A stretch of DNA of 64,000 nucleotides from Treponema succinifaciens DSM 2489 (GCF_000195275.1 NC_015385.1:1504501-1568500); one strand, 5' to 3'; shown: positions 23,985 through 33,761, numbered from the stretch's first letter. A program made the numbers and translations. The notes: generated by a model not told the origin, from the letters alone.

Positions 23985-26661
23985 TGCTCTTTTTAATATA
24001 ATAATTGCTCCGATTATACAGATTCTTGAATTTTTTTTCACGCTTTTCTTTGAAATAACAAACAACCACGGACTTGCAGTAATAGGACTTAGCATTGTTG
24101 TTACGCTCTGCACTCTTCCGCTTTATATGGTTGCAGAGCAATGGCAGGAAAAAGAACGCGAAATCCAAGAGAACTTAAAGCCCGGCACAAAAAGAATCAA
24201 GAAATTTTTCAAAGGCGACGAGCAGTACATGATTCTTACAACTTTTTACAAGCAGAACCATTATCATCCGCTTATGGCATTGCGCTCTTCATTCAGCCTT
24301 TTAATTCAGATTCCTTTTTTTATAGCGGCTTACACTTTTCTTTCTCATCTTGAGGCATTGAAAGGCGTTTCATTTTTATTTATAAAAGATTTTGGAAATC
24401 CCGACGCAACTTTTAAAATTGGTTCTTTCTATATAAATGTCCTGCCGATTGCAATGACATTAATCAACTGCATTTCCGGCGCGCTTTATTCAAAAGGCCA
24501 TGGAATCAATGAAAAAATACAGATTTTTGGATGCGCTGCTGTTTTTCTTTTGCTACTTTATAATTCTCCAGCCGGACTTGTTGTCTACTGGACAATGAAT
24601 AATATTTTTTCACTTGTAAAAAACATTTTCTATAAACTTAAAAATCCTAAAAAAGTCCTTTATACAATATTGTGCATCACGGCATTTTTGCTTTTTATTT
24701 CAACTGCGACAATCTTAAGAAAAATCAAAGTTGAGTTCAGAATTCTCGTTGCTGTTTTTGCGTTTTGTCTTCCGGTCATTCCTTTCATAGTAAAAAAAGT
24801 TTCTGACATTCTTGAAAGAAAATTTTCTGTTCTTGACGAAAACAAAAAGCTAAGATTTTCACTTTTTATTTTATCTGCAATTTTGCTGGCATTTCTTGCA
24901 GGTTTTCAAATTCCATCCACACTTATGGAAAGCGAGCCGGAACAATATTGCTATGTTGACAACTACAACTCGCCTTTTGTGTTTTTGTTTAATACTTTTT
25001 TTCAGGCGGCAGGACTTTTCTTATTTTGGCCGACTTGCTTTTACGCGCTTTTTTCATCAAAAATAAAAAAATCATTTTCTCTGATTTTCCCAATTCTGGC
25101 ATTTGTCGCGCTTTTAAATACTTTTGCATTTTCAGGAAGCTATGGACCGATTTTGCCTGAATGTATTTTTATGCAGCCACAGCTTTTTAAGCCGACTTTA
25201 GTTTCGTTCTTGCTGAATATTGTGGCGATCGCAGGAATTATTGCGGCAGTTTTTATAATCATAAAGAAACAGACTAAAATAATAAGCTACTGCGCTACCA
25301 TTGTAGTTGCAGCTCTTTTTATGAATTCATTTGCAAACTGCATAAAAATAAACAAAGAATTCAAAAAAATGCAGCCGCCTTCAATAAAAACTGAAATCGA
25401 GCCGGTCTATCATCTTTCAAAAACAGGAAAAAATGTCATTGTAATCATGCAGGACAGACTTTTTATGCCTTTTGTTGAACAGTGTTTCGAAGAAAAGCCT
25501 ATTTTTAGACAGAAATTTGATGGATTCACTTTTTATAAAAATGCCATTTCATTCGGAAGATACACAATGATTGGAACTCCAGGAATTTTTGGAGGCTACA
25601 GTTTTACCCCCTACGAAATAAACCAGAGATCAGATGAAACATTGCAGGAAAAACACAATCAGGCACTTTTGACGCTTCCTGTTGTGTTTCATGAAGCAGG
25701 ATTTAGCACAACAGTTTCAGGACTTCCGTATGAAAATTATCTTGAGTATCCAATTGAAAATATGTACAAGGGATATGAATATGTAAAGCGTGCGGAAACA
25801 AGAGGCGCATACTCTGATCTTTGGTATCAGCAGCACGGAATACAAAAAGTTCAGTTTCTTGCAAAAGACATAAAGCGAAATTTTATTTGGTTCAGTATTT
25901 TCAAAATGGTCTCGCCTGTTTTTAGACGGACTGTTTACCATAACAAATACTGGACATCTTTTGACTCTTACAACGACGGATTGCCGCGCTTTGTAGACAA
26001 TTATTCAGAGCTTGACTATCTTCCGCAGCTTACGGACGCAACTTCAACTGAAAATAGTTTTATAATGATTGACAATGAAACAGTGCATGAGTCGATTTTG
26101 CTGGACTATCCGGATTACATTCCAACAGGAAAGGAAGCCACAAGATTCGGTCCTGGAAAATACGCAAAACATGATCATTTTACAACTATGATGGCGGTTT
26201 TCAATACATATGAAAAATTCTTTGACTATTTAAAATCCATTGGAGTTTATGACAATACAAGAATTATAATAGTTTCTGACCATGGAACAACGGTTCAAGT
26301 TCCAGAACTTAAAAATGAAAGCGGTTCAAAACTGAAAAAGCAGAATGTTGTTGCGACTTTGCTCGTAAAAGATTTTTATGCGCATGGTCCGGTAAAAGAG
26401 GACATGACTTTTATGACAAATGCCGACACGCCATACCTTGCAACAAAAGACATTGTGGCTGGGGCGAAAAATCCATTCACAGGCTTTCCGTTCCTTGTAG
26501 AAGACAAAGCTCCGTTTGTAAAAATTCAAATTGCACAGGCACAAAGCACTCGAATAAGAAAACAGACTTCTTTCCCAGTTCCAAAAGACGAATGGTTCAC
26601 AGTTCACGACAACATTTTTGTAAAAGAAAACTGGGCGCCATTGTTCAGCGACGGACAGTAA
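23977..26661 (+). CDS. Fusion of a YidC/Oxa1-type insertase and a sulfatase/phosphotransferase-like domain
   Basis: The 894-residue protein has two recognisable parts. Residues 1-225 resemble YidC/Oxa1 (VIGLSIVVTLCTLPLYM, FFIAAYTFLSHLEALKG, LYNSPAGLVVYWTMNNIFSL). More membrane helices follow to about 455. From about 470 a periplasmic alkaline-phosphatase-superfamily domain begins: VIVIMQDRLFMPF, SFGRYTMIGTPGIFGG, where a Thr or Ser nucleophile is expected, and IIIVSDHGTTV with the metal-binding Asp-His. A classical sulfatase C-x-P-x-R is absent, so a phosphoglycerol- or phosphoethanolamine-transferase role resembling LtaS/EptA is more likely. The glycosyltransferases downstream suggest glycan decoration or export. 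The function is inferred. Confidence 0.75.
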   Translation: MLNALFNIIIAPIIQILEFFFTLFFEITNNHGLAVIGLSIVVTLCTLPLYMVAEQWQEKEREIQENLKPGTKRIKKFFKGDEQYMILTTFYKQNHYHPLMALRSSFSLLIQIPFFIAAYTFLSHLEALKGVSFLFIKDFGNPDATFKIGSFYINVLPIAMTLINCISGALYSKGHGINEKIQIFGCAAVFLLLLYNSPAGLVVYWTMNNIFSLVKNIFYKLKNPKKVLYTILCITAFLLFISTATILRKIKVEFRILVAVFAFCLPVIPFIVKKVSDILERKFSVLDENKKLRFSLFILSAILLAFLAGFQIPSTLMESEPEQYCYVDNYNSPFVFLFNTFFQAAGLFLFWPTCFYALFSSKIKKSFSLIFPILAFVALLNTFAFSGSYGPILPECIFMQPQLFKPTLVSFLLNIVAIAGIIAAVFIIIKKQTKIISYCATIVVAALFMNSFANCIKINKEFKKMQPPSIKTEIEPVYHLSKTGKNVIVIMQDRLFMPFVEQCFEEKPIFRQKFDGFTFYKNAISFGRYTMIGTPGIFGGYSFTPYEINQRSDETLQEKHNQALLTLPVVFHEAGFSTTVSGLPYENYLEYPIENMYKGYEYVKRAETRGAYSDLWYQQHGIQKVQFLAKDIKRNFIWFSIFKMVSPVFRRTVYHNKYWTSFDSYNDGLPRFVDNYSELDYLPQLTDATSTENSFIMIDNETVHESILLDYPDYIPTGKEATRFGPGKYAKHDHFTTMMAVFNTYEKFFDYLKSIGVYDNTRIIIVSDHGTTVQVPELKNESGSKLKKQNVVATLLVKDFYAHGPVKEDMTFMTNADTPYLATKDIVAGAKNPFTGFPFLVEDKAPFVKIQIAQAQSTRIRKQTSFPVPKDEWFTVHDNIFVKENWAPLFSDGQ

Positions 26662-26677
26662 TTTTTTAGTGAAGAAA

Positions 26678-27706
26678 ATGAAAATTGCAGTTGACTGCCG
26701 CATGAGCGGAAAAAGCGGAATCGGAACTTTTTTAGACGAAATTCTTCCATATTTAAAAAACAGCGGAAATGAATTGTTTTTATTCGGAAGCAAAGAAGGA
26801 GAATCTTGCAATGTAAAAACTTTTTCGCTGAAAGAAATGTTTCTATTTCCGAAAGAGCTTTTAAAAAAAATAAATTCATGCGATGTTTATTTTTCGCCAT
26901 ACTGCAACATTCCCGGCGGAATAAAAATTCCTGTTTTTTCAACAATCCATGACATTGTTTTTCTTGATGTAAAAGGACTCTGCGGAAAAATTGGAATCAT
27001 TGCAAGAAAATTTTTCTACAAACGCGCCATAAAAAAATCCAAGGAAATTTTTACAGTTTCAAATTTCAGCAAGGAAAGAATTGAAAAAGTTCTAAAATGC
27101 AAGAAAAAAATTGCGGTTGTCTACAATGGTCTTCCAAACTATATGGAAAAAAAATGTCCAAATGTGCAAAAAAATAATTCTATAATTTTTATTGGAAACA
27201 TAAAAAAACACAAAGGCCTTTCTGTTCTGCTTGAAGCCTTTGAAAAATTCTATCAGCTTGAAAACGCGGAAAAACCAAAGCTTTTGATTGTTGGCTCTAA
27301 GGATAATTTCCGTACAAAAGACAATAGCATTTCAGAAAAAATCAGCGAGATGAATTCAAGATTTCCGAATTCAATTGAATTCACTGGATTTGTTGAAAAT
27401 GAAAAACTGCTATTGCTTTTAACCCAGGCAAAATTTTTGGTGCAGCCGTCACTTTACGAAGGTTTCGGAATTCCGCCGTTGCAAGCGCTTTTTTGCGGAA
27501 CAAAAGCCGTTATTTCAGATATTCCAGTTTTCAAGGAAATTTACGACGGATTTCCTGTTGTCTTTTTTCAAAGCGGAAACAGCAACGATTTGTGCGAAAA
27601 AATGCAAAAAACTTTTTGCAACGACAGTCCACTTGGAGAAATTCCTGAGAAATATTCCTATAAAAAAACAGCAGCCTTGATTTTAAGTGAAATAACTAGA
27701 AAATAA
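26678..27706 (+). CDS. GT4-family glycosyltransferase
   Basis: The 342-residue protein has two Rossmann-like halves. It starts MKIAVDCRMSGKSGIGTFLDEILPYL, contains FTVSNFSKERIEKVL and IIFIGNIKKHKGLSVLLEAF at the start of the donor domain, and carries LVQPSLYEGFGIPPLQAL, the E-x7-E nucleotide-sugar motif. It would transfer a sugar to a lipid-linked or protein acceptor at the cytoplasmic membrane face. A GTG start three codons earlier (26669) is possible. It sits 16 bases after the YidC fusion and before the initiating phosphotransferase, so all three probably serve one surface glycan. Confidence 0.87.
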   Translation: MKIAVDCRMSGKSGIGTFLDEILPYLKNSGNELFLFGSKEGESCNVKTFSLKEMFLFPKELLKKINSCDVYFSPYCNIPGGIKIPVFSTIHDIVFLDVKGLCGKIGIIARKFFYKRAIKKSKEIFTVSNFSKERIEKVLKCKKKIAVVYNGLPNYMEKKCPNVQKNNSIIFIGNIKKHKGLSVLLEAFEKFYQLENAEKPKLLIVGSKDNFRTKDNSISEKISEMNSRFPNSIEFTGFVENEKLLLLLTQAKFLVQPSLYEGFGIPPLQALFCGTKAVISDIPVFKEIYDGFPVVFFQSGNSNDLCEKMQKTFCNDSPLGEIPEKYSYKKTAALILSEITRK

Positions 27707-27726
27707 TGCGTTTTTATGTGTAACAA

Positions 27727-27755
27727 TAGACAATTCCGCTTTTTTCCTTTATACT
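27727..27755 (+). promoter_or_regulatory. Promoter of the WbaP-like gene
   Basis: TAGACA (27727-27732) and TATACT (27750-27755) are spaced by 17 bases. The start codon follows only 10 bases later, so the transcript has almost no leader. Confidence 0.55.
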
Positions 27756-27765
27756 GGATAGACTT

Positions 27766-29205
27766 ATGATTTCTAGTATCAATGCGAAAGAATTAGAAAA
27801 GCACCTAAAATCTCAATACAAATACACAAGTTCATTTATTTCTGGTATTTCGCTTGGTTTTATAGATGCCTTGGTTTTTATGCTTTCAATTTGCATTGGA
27901 TTTTTTATTGTGAATGCAGTTGATCCTTCTTGTATAAATTTCAGATCTTTTTTGAAGTATTCAGTTTTCTTGCCGGCAGTTTTCATTGTTTTCTATTTAA
28001 ATGGACTTTACCCAGGAATTCTTTTAGCTCCAGAAGACGAAGTAAGACGATTTTCACTTTCATCGTTTTTTATTCTTATAGGAGAAGCTTTTGCGCTCAC
28101 AACTATAAAATCCACAAAAGACCTTATTCCAATTGCCATTGCCCTTGTGCTTTCATGGCCATTTGCAACAATCTTGCTTCCGCTTGGAAGAGAAATAAGC
28201 AGAAGATATTTTGCAAAATTCTCATGGTGGGGAGTTCCTGCGGTAGTTTACAACAAAGATGACAGGGCAAATTTAATCGTAGAGCGTCTTTTGAAAAAAA
28301 AATATCTTGGCTACAGACCAATTCTTATTGTAACAGATTCTGCCATTCACAAAGATGAATTCCTTGGAATAAAAATTGTTGAGCAGTCCGCTGAAATTTC
28401 CGCAGTTCTAAAAAAAATCAACATAAAAGTTGGAATTCTTTGTGGATTCAATAAAAATCTTGAAGAGCTTCAGACAAACTACAGATATTTAATTCGAGTT
28501 CCAAGAGAGCAGCTGAACACAACAATGTCTTTGCACATGAAAGATTTCGGCGGGATTCTTGCATTTTCTTCAACAAATTATCTTACAAAGAAAAGTTCAT
28601 TATTATTAAAAAGAGCCATAGACATTGTTGTATGCATTTGCGTTTCGCCGATTTTGATTCCGCTTACATTGATTATAGCAGTTGCAATAAAAATAAGCTC
28701 GCCCGGACCAGTTTTCTACGGACACAAAAGAGTCGGAAAAAATCATTCAGTTTTAAAATGCTGGAAATTCCGCTCAATGTGCATCGACGCAGACAAAAAG
28801 CTAAAGGAAATTCTTGAAAATGATCCTGCAAGAGCTGCTGAATGGGAAAAGGACAGAAAATTCACAGACGATCCTCGCGTAACAAAACTTGGAAAATTCC
28901 TAAGGAAAACCAGCCTTGATGAAATTCCGCAGATTTGGAATATTTTTGTCGGAGAAATGTCTTTGGTTGGTCCGCGTCCAGTTACAGAGCCTGAACTCAC
29001 AAAATACGGAAAATATTCAGACTATGTGCTTTCTGTAAAACCGGGACTAAGCGGAATGTGGCAGATTTCAGGACGGAGCGACACTGGCTATGAGGAAAGA
29101 ATCAATTTGGACACTTATTATATTCAAAACTGGTCTGTATGGCTTGATATTTGGATTTTGATAAAAACAGTCGGAGTTGTAATAAAAGGCAAAGGAGCCT
29201 ATTAA
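27766..29205 (+). CDS. wbaP: Undecaprenyl-phosphate hexose phosphotransferase (WbaP-like)
   Basis: Polyprenyl-phosphate sugar phosphotransferases start O-antigen or capsule subunits by loading hexose-1-phosphate on undecaprenyl phosphate. The 479-residue protein has four N-terminal membrane helices (to about 140), a soluble middle domain, and a C-terminal catalytic domain after the helix near 285-310. The signature KRVGKNHSVLKCWKFRSM is near 323, followed by RKTSLDEIPQIWNIFVGEMS and LVGPRPVTEPEL with the catalytic Asp-Glu pair. Galactose is the usual WbaP substrate, but specificity cannot be read here. It is followed four bases later by an outer-membrane barrel gene. Confidence 0.9.
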   Translation: MISSINAKELEKHLKSQYKYTSSFISGISLGFIDALVFMLSICIGFFIVNAVDPSCINFRSFLKYSVFLPAVFIVFYLNGLYPGILLAPEDEVRRFSLSSFFILIGEAFALTTIKSTKDLIPIAIALVLSWPFATILLPLGREISRRYFAKFSWWGVPAVVYNKDDRANLIVERLLKKKYLGYRPILIVTDSAIHKDEFLGIKIVEQSAEISAVLKKINIKVGILCGFNKNLEELQTNYRYLIRVPREQLNTTMSLHMKDFGGILAFSSTNYLTKKSSLLLKRAIDIVVCICVSPILIPLTLIIAVAIKISSPGPVFYGHKRVGKNHSVLKCWKFRSMCIDADKKLKEILENDPARAAEWEKDRKFTDDPRVTKLGKFLRKTSLDEIPQIWNIFVGEMSLVGPRPVTEPELTKYGKYSDYVLSVKPGLSGMWQISGRSDTGYEERINLDTYYIQNWSVWLDIWILIKTVGVVIKGKGAY

Positions 29206-29208
29206 GCT

Positions 29209-30825
29209 ATGCTGAAAAATTTAAAAACACTTGTCTTCGTTGTGATTTCTTGTGCATCAGCAATTTTTGCACAGGAAGACCTTTTTCAAATAAAAAAAGT
29301 TGACTTCATTTCAAAAGGAAAAACAAAAGAGTCAGCATTAAAAAAAAATATTTCAGATATAAACTACAAAAGAGTTTTCAATTCTAAGGAAGAACTCGAA
29401 AAATATCTTCATGACATATATCAGAACATAGAAAACACAAGGCTTCTTACAGACATCGAATATTCATACGACATAGCAGAAACCACAGGCGACGGAATAA
29501 ATCTTATTGAAGCGCAATACACTTTTAATGATTCACATTCAATGCTGATTTTTCCAAAGCCGTCTTTAGACACAAACTCAGGAATAGAAATCAAGCTCAA
29601 GCTTAAAGACAACAACTTTTTAGGACTTATGAACGACTTGAATGTTGATTTGAATTTGAACTTTGGAGATGACGACGAGCCGGACAATTATTCAAAAGTA
29701 ACAACAGGATTCGCTTTTAGCTACGACTACCCTTTTGATATTGGAATCACCGAAAATACTTGGAGCAATTCATTTGACTTCAATTGGACAATAGGCGACA
29801 ATGCTCCTGAATACGACTACACAACAGGAATCGCTGTTATAGTTCCAATCGGCCAGCATAAAATTAAATTTGAATTTTCACAGTCAATAATAAAAAATCT
29901 TGACTATGAAAAATATGATGATGCTCTTTACTTTGTAGAAGACGCGACAATTTCACTTCCGTTTTCAATTGGCTACATAGGAAACACAACAGAAGTTACT
30001 TACACGCCTTCTATAAATTTTACGCATAACTGGGATAGAAACGGAATTAATAAAAACAACGATGATTTGTACCAGACTCCGATGATAAAGCCGGGACAGA
30101 CAATAAGCTTCAGCAATATAAACTGGGTGGGCCTAAACAACTTTAGGACTGGATATTCATTTTCAGCATCTCAATACATGGGCTGGGACATAACGGCAGA
30201 TACAATTGATGAAAAAGTAGTTCCATCAGTTGAAGCGAATTTAAAATTATTCAAAAGTTTCAAATATGTTGGTTTTGCAATCAACGCAAACGGATTTGCA
30301 GGTTACAACACAAAATTTTCGATCGGTGAATATTTAAGAGGCGCGCCAGACAAACAGGAATTTGACGACTACGAAGTTGACGCGGACAACTATGCGCTAA
30401 AAACTCCGGCTGCGATAGTTTTTAACTTTGATATGCCAATACACATTGTTACCGTCCGCTGGCTTGACTGGAGCTATGCATTGTTCGGAAGCTATGACAC
30501 AAAGCCAAAAGTTATAAAAGCGATTGCATTTTTACCCCATAAAATTTTCAAGTACCTGAACTTTGAATTTCAGCTAAGTCCATTCTTTGACGCTGCCTTG
30601 ATAAAAAACAGAGGCACTGGCTCGAACTTGAACTATAAAGAAGGAATTTATACAGGCGGACTTGAAGCTCTTGTGTATCCTGAAAAATGGAAAAGTTTTG
30701 TTGTGCGCGCAAGTCTTGGTGTAGACCTTTCCAAAAAGATACTCAACGGACACATGGACTTTGACAGTTCCTGGAGAAAAGGAAAAGCTTGGGAAGCGTA
30801 TTTTGGCTTAGGACTTCAATTCTAA
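29209..30825 (+). CDS. Outer-membrane beta-barrel protein with POTRA-like N-terminus
   Basis: The 538-residue product has a signal peptide (about 1-22, ending AIFAQ). A short region (about 25-125, FQIKKVDFISKGKTKESALKK, then LEKYLHDIYQNI) resembles one POTRA domain. The rest is a long series of amphipathic strands, and the protein ends in GLGLQF with the terminal Phe used by the Bam machinery. This is the pattern of a small Omp85/TamA-type protein. Being four bases after wbaP suggests a job in assembling or exporting the surface glycan or its carrier. An exact family assignment is not possible by eye. Confidence 0.68.
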   Translation: MLKNLKTLVFVVISCASAIFAQEDLFQIKKVDFISKGKTKESALKKNISDINYKRVFNSKEELEKYLHDIYQNIENTRLLTDIEYSYDIAETTGDGINLIEAQYTFNDSHSMLIFPKPSLDTNSGIEIKLKLKDNNFLGLMNDLNVDLNLNFGDDDEPDNYSKVTTGFAFSYDYPFDIGITENTWSNSFDFNWTIGDNAPEYDYTTGIAVIVPIGQHKIKFEFSQSIIKNLDYEKYDDALYFVEDATISLPFSIGYIGNTTEVTYTPSINFTHNWDRNGINKNNDDLYQTPMIKPGQTISFSNINWVGLNNFRTGYSFSASQYMGWDITADTIDEKVVPSVEANLKLFKSFKYVGFAINANGFAGYNTKFSIGEYLRGAPDKQEFDDYEVDADNYALKTPAAIVFNFDMPIHIVTVRWLDWSYALFGSYDTKPKVIKAIAFLPHKIFKYLNFEFQLSPFFDAALIKNRGTGSNLNYKEGIYTGGLEALVYPEKWKSFVVRASLGVDLSKKILNGHMDFDSSWRKGKAWEAYFGLGLQF

Positions 30826-30826
30826 T

Positions 30827-31942
30827 TCAGTTTTCAGATTTTACAATTTTTTCTGAAGCGTAAGATTTCCAGTATTCAACAGGCGAAGATTCTGAAAGAG
30901 AAACAAAAAGTGAACGGGAAAAAACTATTTTTCCAGAATTAGCTGCGGATTCAGCAAGGTCGCAGAAAAGTTCCCATACACCGTTTTTTATGCCCCACTC
31001 CACAATGTCGCTGTAGCTGGAAGATTTAGCAAGAAGCGTCTTAAAATTTGAATATTTAAAGCCGTTTATTCTTTGCATTAAAACAGATTCAATTTTTGTT
31101 ACAGCCAAAATTCCTGCAAAAGCATTAAATTTCAACGCTTTGTCATTTTCAGCTTCTGACATATAAAGTTTTCCAAGCTTCACAAACGCTTTCAATCCTG
31201 CTGTATCTTCCGCACGGTACAAAAGAAAAAATTTTTCAAGGGTATCTGAAGAATCAGTATTAATAATATGAAGAAGCGCATCCATGTAGCCTAAATTCGT
31301 AAAAACAGAATCATCACTTGCAATCACAAGAAGATATTTTTCGTAGTCGTCTTTGCTTCCCAAGTCATAAGAAAGTTCGGCAAGCTCATAAAGCAAATCA
31401 TATTTTTCCATTGAAACATCAAGATTCACAGAATACTCATAAGCATCTTTCATGTAATTCAAGGCAACAGAATACTCGCCTTCAAGCTTATAAATTTTTC
31501 CAAGAAGAAAATCAGCCTCTGGATAATGCGCATAAAGTGAAACAAACTCAATCAGCTCTGAATAGCTTCCGTTAAAAAAATCCAAGCCATGTTTTTCAAT
31601 ATGCATTGAAACGATTTTTGAAGCTTCTGTAAATTTCAATTCATTTAAAACCTGCGAAACACGTTCAATTGAATCTCCAGCACGCCGGACTCTTGAATTT
31701 TTTAAAGTTTCATCAAGAATATAAGTTTGCCACTTGGCATTTTGAGAACGTATAACTTTTGCTTGCTCTGCAAATTTTACAGCAGTTCCAAAGTCATTTT
31801 TTTCAAAAGAATCTTTGGCTTTTTGCAATGCCCTCCAATCTTCCTGCCCCTTTTGAGGTTTTCTAGGAGCGGCAAAAATATCAAAGCAAAAAAACAATAT
31901 AAACGAAAAAACAACAAAAACTTTTATGGCAAACTTTCTCAT
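30827..31942 (-). CDS. Secreted TPR-like protein of unknown function
   Basis: The 371-residue protein has a signal peptide (about 1-24, ending DIFAA). A helical solenoid follows with TPR-like pieces: LQKAKDSFEKNDFGTAVKFAEQ (about 40), ADFLLGKIYKLEGEYSVALNYMKDAY (about 145) and LYELAELSYDLGSKDDYEKYL (about 185). It would act as a periplasmic scaffold. It follows ispG by four bases and is probably co-transcribed. It converges with the barrel gene, with one base between the stops. Confidence 0.65.
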   Translation of the reverse strand: MRKFAIKVFVVFSFILFFCFDIFAAPRKPQKGQEDWRALQKAKDSFEKNDFGTAVKFAEQAKVIRSQNAKWQTYILDETLKNSRVRRAGDSIERVSQVLNELKFTEASKIVSMHIEKHGLDFFNGSYSELIEFVSLYAHYPEADFLLGKIYKLEGEYSVALNYMKDAYEYSVNLDVSMEKYDLLYELAELSYDLGSKDDYEKYLLVIASDDSVFTNLGYMDALLHIINTDSSDTLEKFFLLYRAEDTAGLKAFVKLGKLYMSEAENDKALKFNAFAGILAVTKIESVLMQRINGFKYSNFKTLLAKSSSYSDIVEWGIKNGVWELFCDLAESAANSGKIVFSRSLFVSLSESSPVEYWKSYASEKIVKSEN

Positions 31943-31946
31943 TGAA

Positions 31947-33044
31947 TTAAAGATTCTCCAAAACCTTTTTGAATTCTATATCGGCATTTTTTTCATCAAT
32001 TGTTTGCACTATTTTTCCTTTTTTGAAAATTATGCATTTTCCGCCGCCGCCAGCAATTCCTAAATCAGCATGCTTGCCCTCTCCCGGTCCATTTACAATG
32101 CAACCCATTACCGCAACTGTGATATTTTTATCAAGTGAAAGCAACTTATTCTGCCAGCGTTCCATAAATCCGTGGACATCAAAACCTAAACGTCCGCATC
32201 TAGGACAGCTTATCAGAGTAACGCCGCCAGTTCTAAGTCCGCATTCATGCAAAATTTCCCTTCCTGCAATAACTTCATTTTCAGGGGAAGATGAAAGGCT
32301 GACGCGGATTGTAGAGCCAATCCCTTCAGTTAAAAGACGGGAAAAAGCCAGTGTAGATTTTACAACTCCGGTAATCAAAGGTCCCGCCTCTGTTACGCCG
32401 ATGTGCAAAGGAATATCCGACTGACGGGCAAAAGCCTCGTTCGCCTCTATTGTTTCCTGAACACTCGAAGCTTTCATGCTGACTGCAAAATTTTCAAATT
32501 TAAGAGATGCAAAAATTTCAGCTTCTCTTAATGCAGTTTCCGCTAAAGCCTGTGCCCTTGTAATTTCTGAATTTTCAACTTTTCTTTCCAAGTCTTTAGG
32601 CAAAGATCCTGTGTTCACGCCAATTCTTATAGCCGCGCTTTTTTCCTTGCAAGCCTCTACAACAGCTTTTGTCCTGTCGAAATTTCCTATGTTTCCAGGA
32701 TTGATTCTGATTACAGAAATATTTCCTTTCAAGCACTCTAGTGCCAGCCTATAGTCAAAGTGTATATCAGCAACAAGCGGAACATCCGTGTTCCCGGCAA
32801 TTTTGCACAAAGAATGCGCGCTTTCCATGTCAGGAACAGCAAAACGGACAATGTCGCAGCCAAGGGATTTCAAACTGTCAATGCGCTTTATAATTGAATC
32901 AAGACGGCTGTTGTCAATTTCAGTTATTGACTCTTTCCACATTGTCTGAACTGTAACAGGATTTTTTCCGCCGATATATATTTTTTTTATTCCGTTATTT
33001 CCACCGATTTGAATTACACGCGGAGTTTTAAATTTTTCTTCCAT
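31947..33044 (-). CDS. ispG: 4-hydroxy-3-methylbut-2-enyl-diphosphate synthase (IspG/GcpE)
   Basis: IspG is the iron-sulfur enzyme of the MEP isoprenoid pathway that converts MEcPP to HMBPP. The 365-residue protein starts with a TIM-barrel segment (IYIGGKNPVTVQTMWKESIT). It ends with the [4Fe-4S] ligands: CPRCGRLGFD (two Cys near 280) and GCIVNGPGE (Cys and Glu near 312-319). The length is normal. A MITE lies just upstream of the start, in the space where its promoter should be. Confidence 0.95.
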   Translation of the reverse strand: MEEKFKTPRVIQIGGNNGIKKIYIGGKNPVTVQTMWKESITEIDNSRLDSIIKRIDSLKSLGCDIVRFAVPDMESAHSLCKIAGNTDVPLVADIHFDYRLALECLKGNISVIRINPGNIGNFDRTKAVVEACKEKSAAIRIGVNTGSLPKDLERKVENSEITRAQALAETALREAEIFASLKFENFAVSMKASSVQETIEANEAFARQSDIPLHIGVTEAGPLITGVVKSTLAFSRLLTEGIGSTIRVSLSSSPENEVIAGREILHECGLRTGGVTLISCPRCGRLGFDVHGFMERWQNKLLSLDKNITVAVMGCIVNGPGEGKHADLGIAGGGGKCIIFKKGKIVQTIDEKNADIEFKKVLENL

Positions 33045-33090
33045 AATATTTATTATATCAAATTGAAGACTTGTGTAAAAGCATTTATTT

Positions 33091-33192
33091 CAAGGCAAAC
33101 GCATTATAAATAATTTAACTAAAGTTTGCGCGAAGGAACGGTTCCTAGGAGCCAGTTTTATGCTGAATACATTTATAATGCGTTTGCCCTTA
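33091..33192 (-). repeat. MITE copy 2 (about 102 bp, inverted, internally deleted)
   Basis: The ends are CAAGGCAAACGCATTATAAA and ATTTATAATGCGTTTGCCCT. The inside joins the right-end sequence AAGTTTGCGCGAAGGAACGG directly to the left-end sequence AGCCAGTTTTATGCTGAAT, so it is an inverted and internally deleted version of copy 3. CATTTATTT flanks it at 33082-33090 and 33193-33201, a 9-bp target duplication. Confidence 0.85.
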
Positions 33193-33207
33193 CATTTATT
33201 TTTAGAC

Positions 33208-33237
33208 AAAAAAACCCGGAAGCAAAAAAGCTCCGGG
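33208..33237 (-). terminator. Terminator of the V-ATPase operon
   Basis: On the minus strand GCTCCGGG-type arms (CCCGGA with TCCGGG, plus GC/GC) close a six-base loop and are followed by seven T. It lies 30 bases after the atpK stop. Confidence 0.82.
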
Positions 33238-33266
33238 CAATTTAATTTCTTATAGAATGAAAAATT

Positions 33267-33689
33267 TTAGCAAACAATCATTCCGAATACCATAGAGAAC
33301 AAAGCGATTGTTTCGCAAAGACCTACAACCATGATGTACTGCGCAAATCCTTTTCCAGTTTCCGCCAAAGCATCAGAGCCAGCAGCACCTGCTTTTCCCT
33401 GAGCAACAGCAGACATGCACATTGAAAGACCGCAAGCAATTCCAAGTCCAAGAAGGAACAAAGGATCAGCTGTAGAAGTTCTCATTGTGTTCATAAGAAG
33501 AAAGCCATAAATTGTCTGTGTAAGCGGAGCTCCTGCAAAAACAACCAAAAGGAAAGGAGCAGGCTTGTTATTCAAATAGCATCTTTTCCAAGCTCCAATT
33601 GCTCCCTGACCTGCAATTCCAATACCGATTGCGCTTCCAATCGCGGCAATTCCCATTACAACACCAGCACCAATCATTCCCCAGTTCAT
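33267..33689 (-). CDS. atpK: V-type ATP synthase subunit K (proteolipid ring)
   Basis: The 140-residue protein has four hydrophobic helices arranged as two hairpins. It starts MNWGMIGAGVVMGIAAIGSAIGIGIAGQG and repeats the pattern as LGLGIACGLSMCMSAVAQGKAG. The second half carries the conserved acidic residue in MVVGLCETIALFSMV, which binds the coupling ion. The start at 33689 is chosen over 33707 because AAGGAG lies just before it. It is the last gene of the operon. Sodium or proton use is unknown. Confidence 0.92.
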   Translation of the reverse strand: MNWGMIGAGVVMGIAAIGSAIGIGIAGQGAIGAWKRCYLNNKPAPFLLVVFAGAPLTQTIYGFLLMNTMRTSTADPLFLLGLGIACGLSMCMSAVAQGKAGAAGSDALAETGKGFAQYIMVVGLCETIALFSMVFGMIVC

Positions 33690-33761
33690 AAATACTCCTT
33701 TACGCAAATTTGCGTTGTTAATCTAATTTTTTAGGCAGAAATTCCCGCCGTAATTCAAATT

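Noticed and set aside
20578-25236. GCGATCGC octamers at about 20580 and 25225 as a repeat family
   Set aside because: Two copies within coding regions of conserved proteins are expected by chance and codon use.
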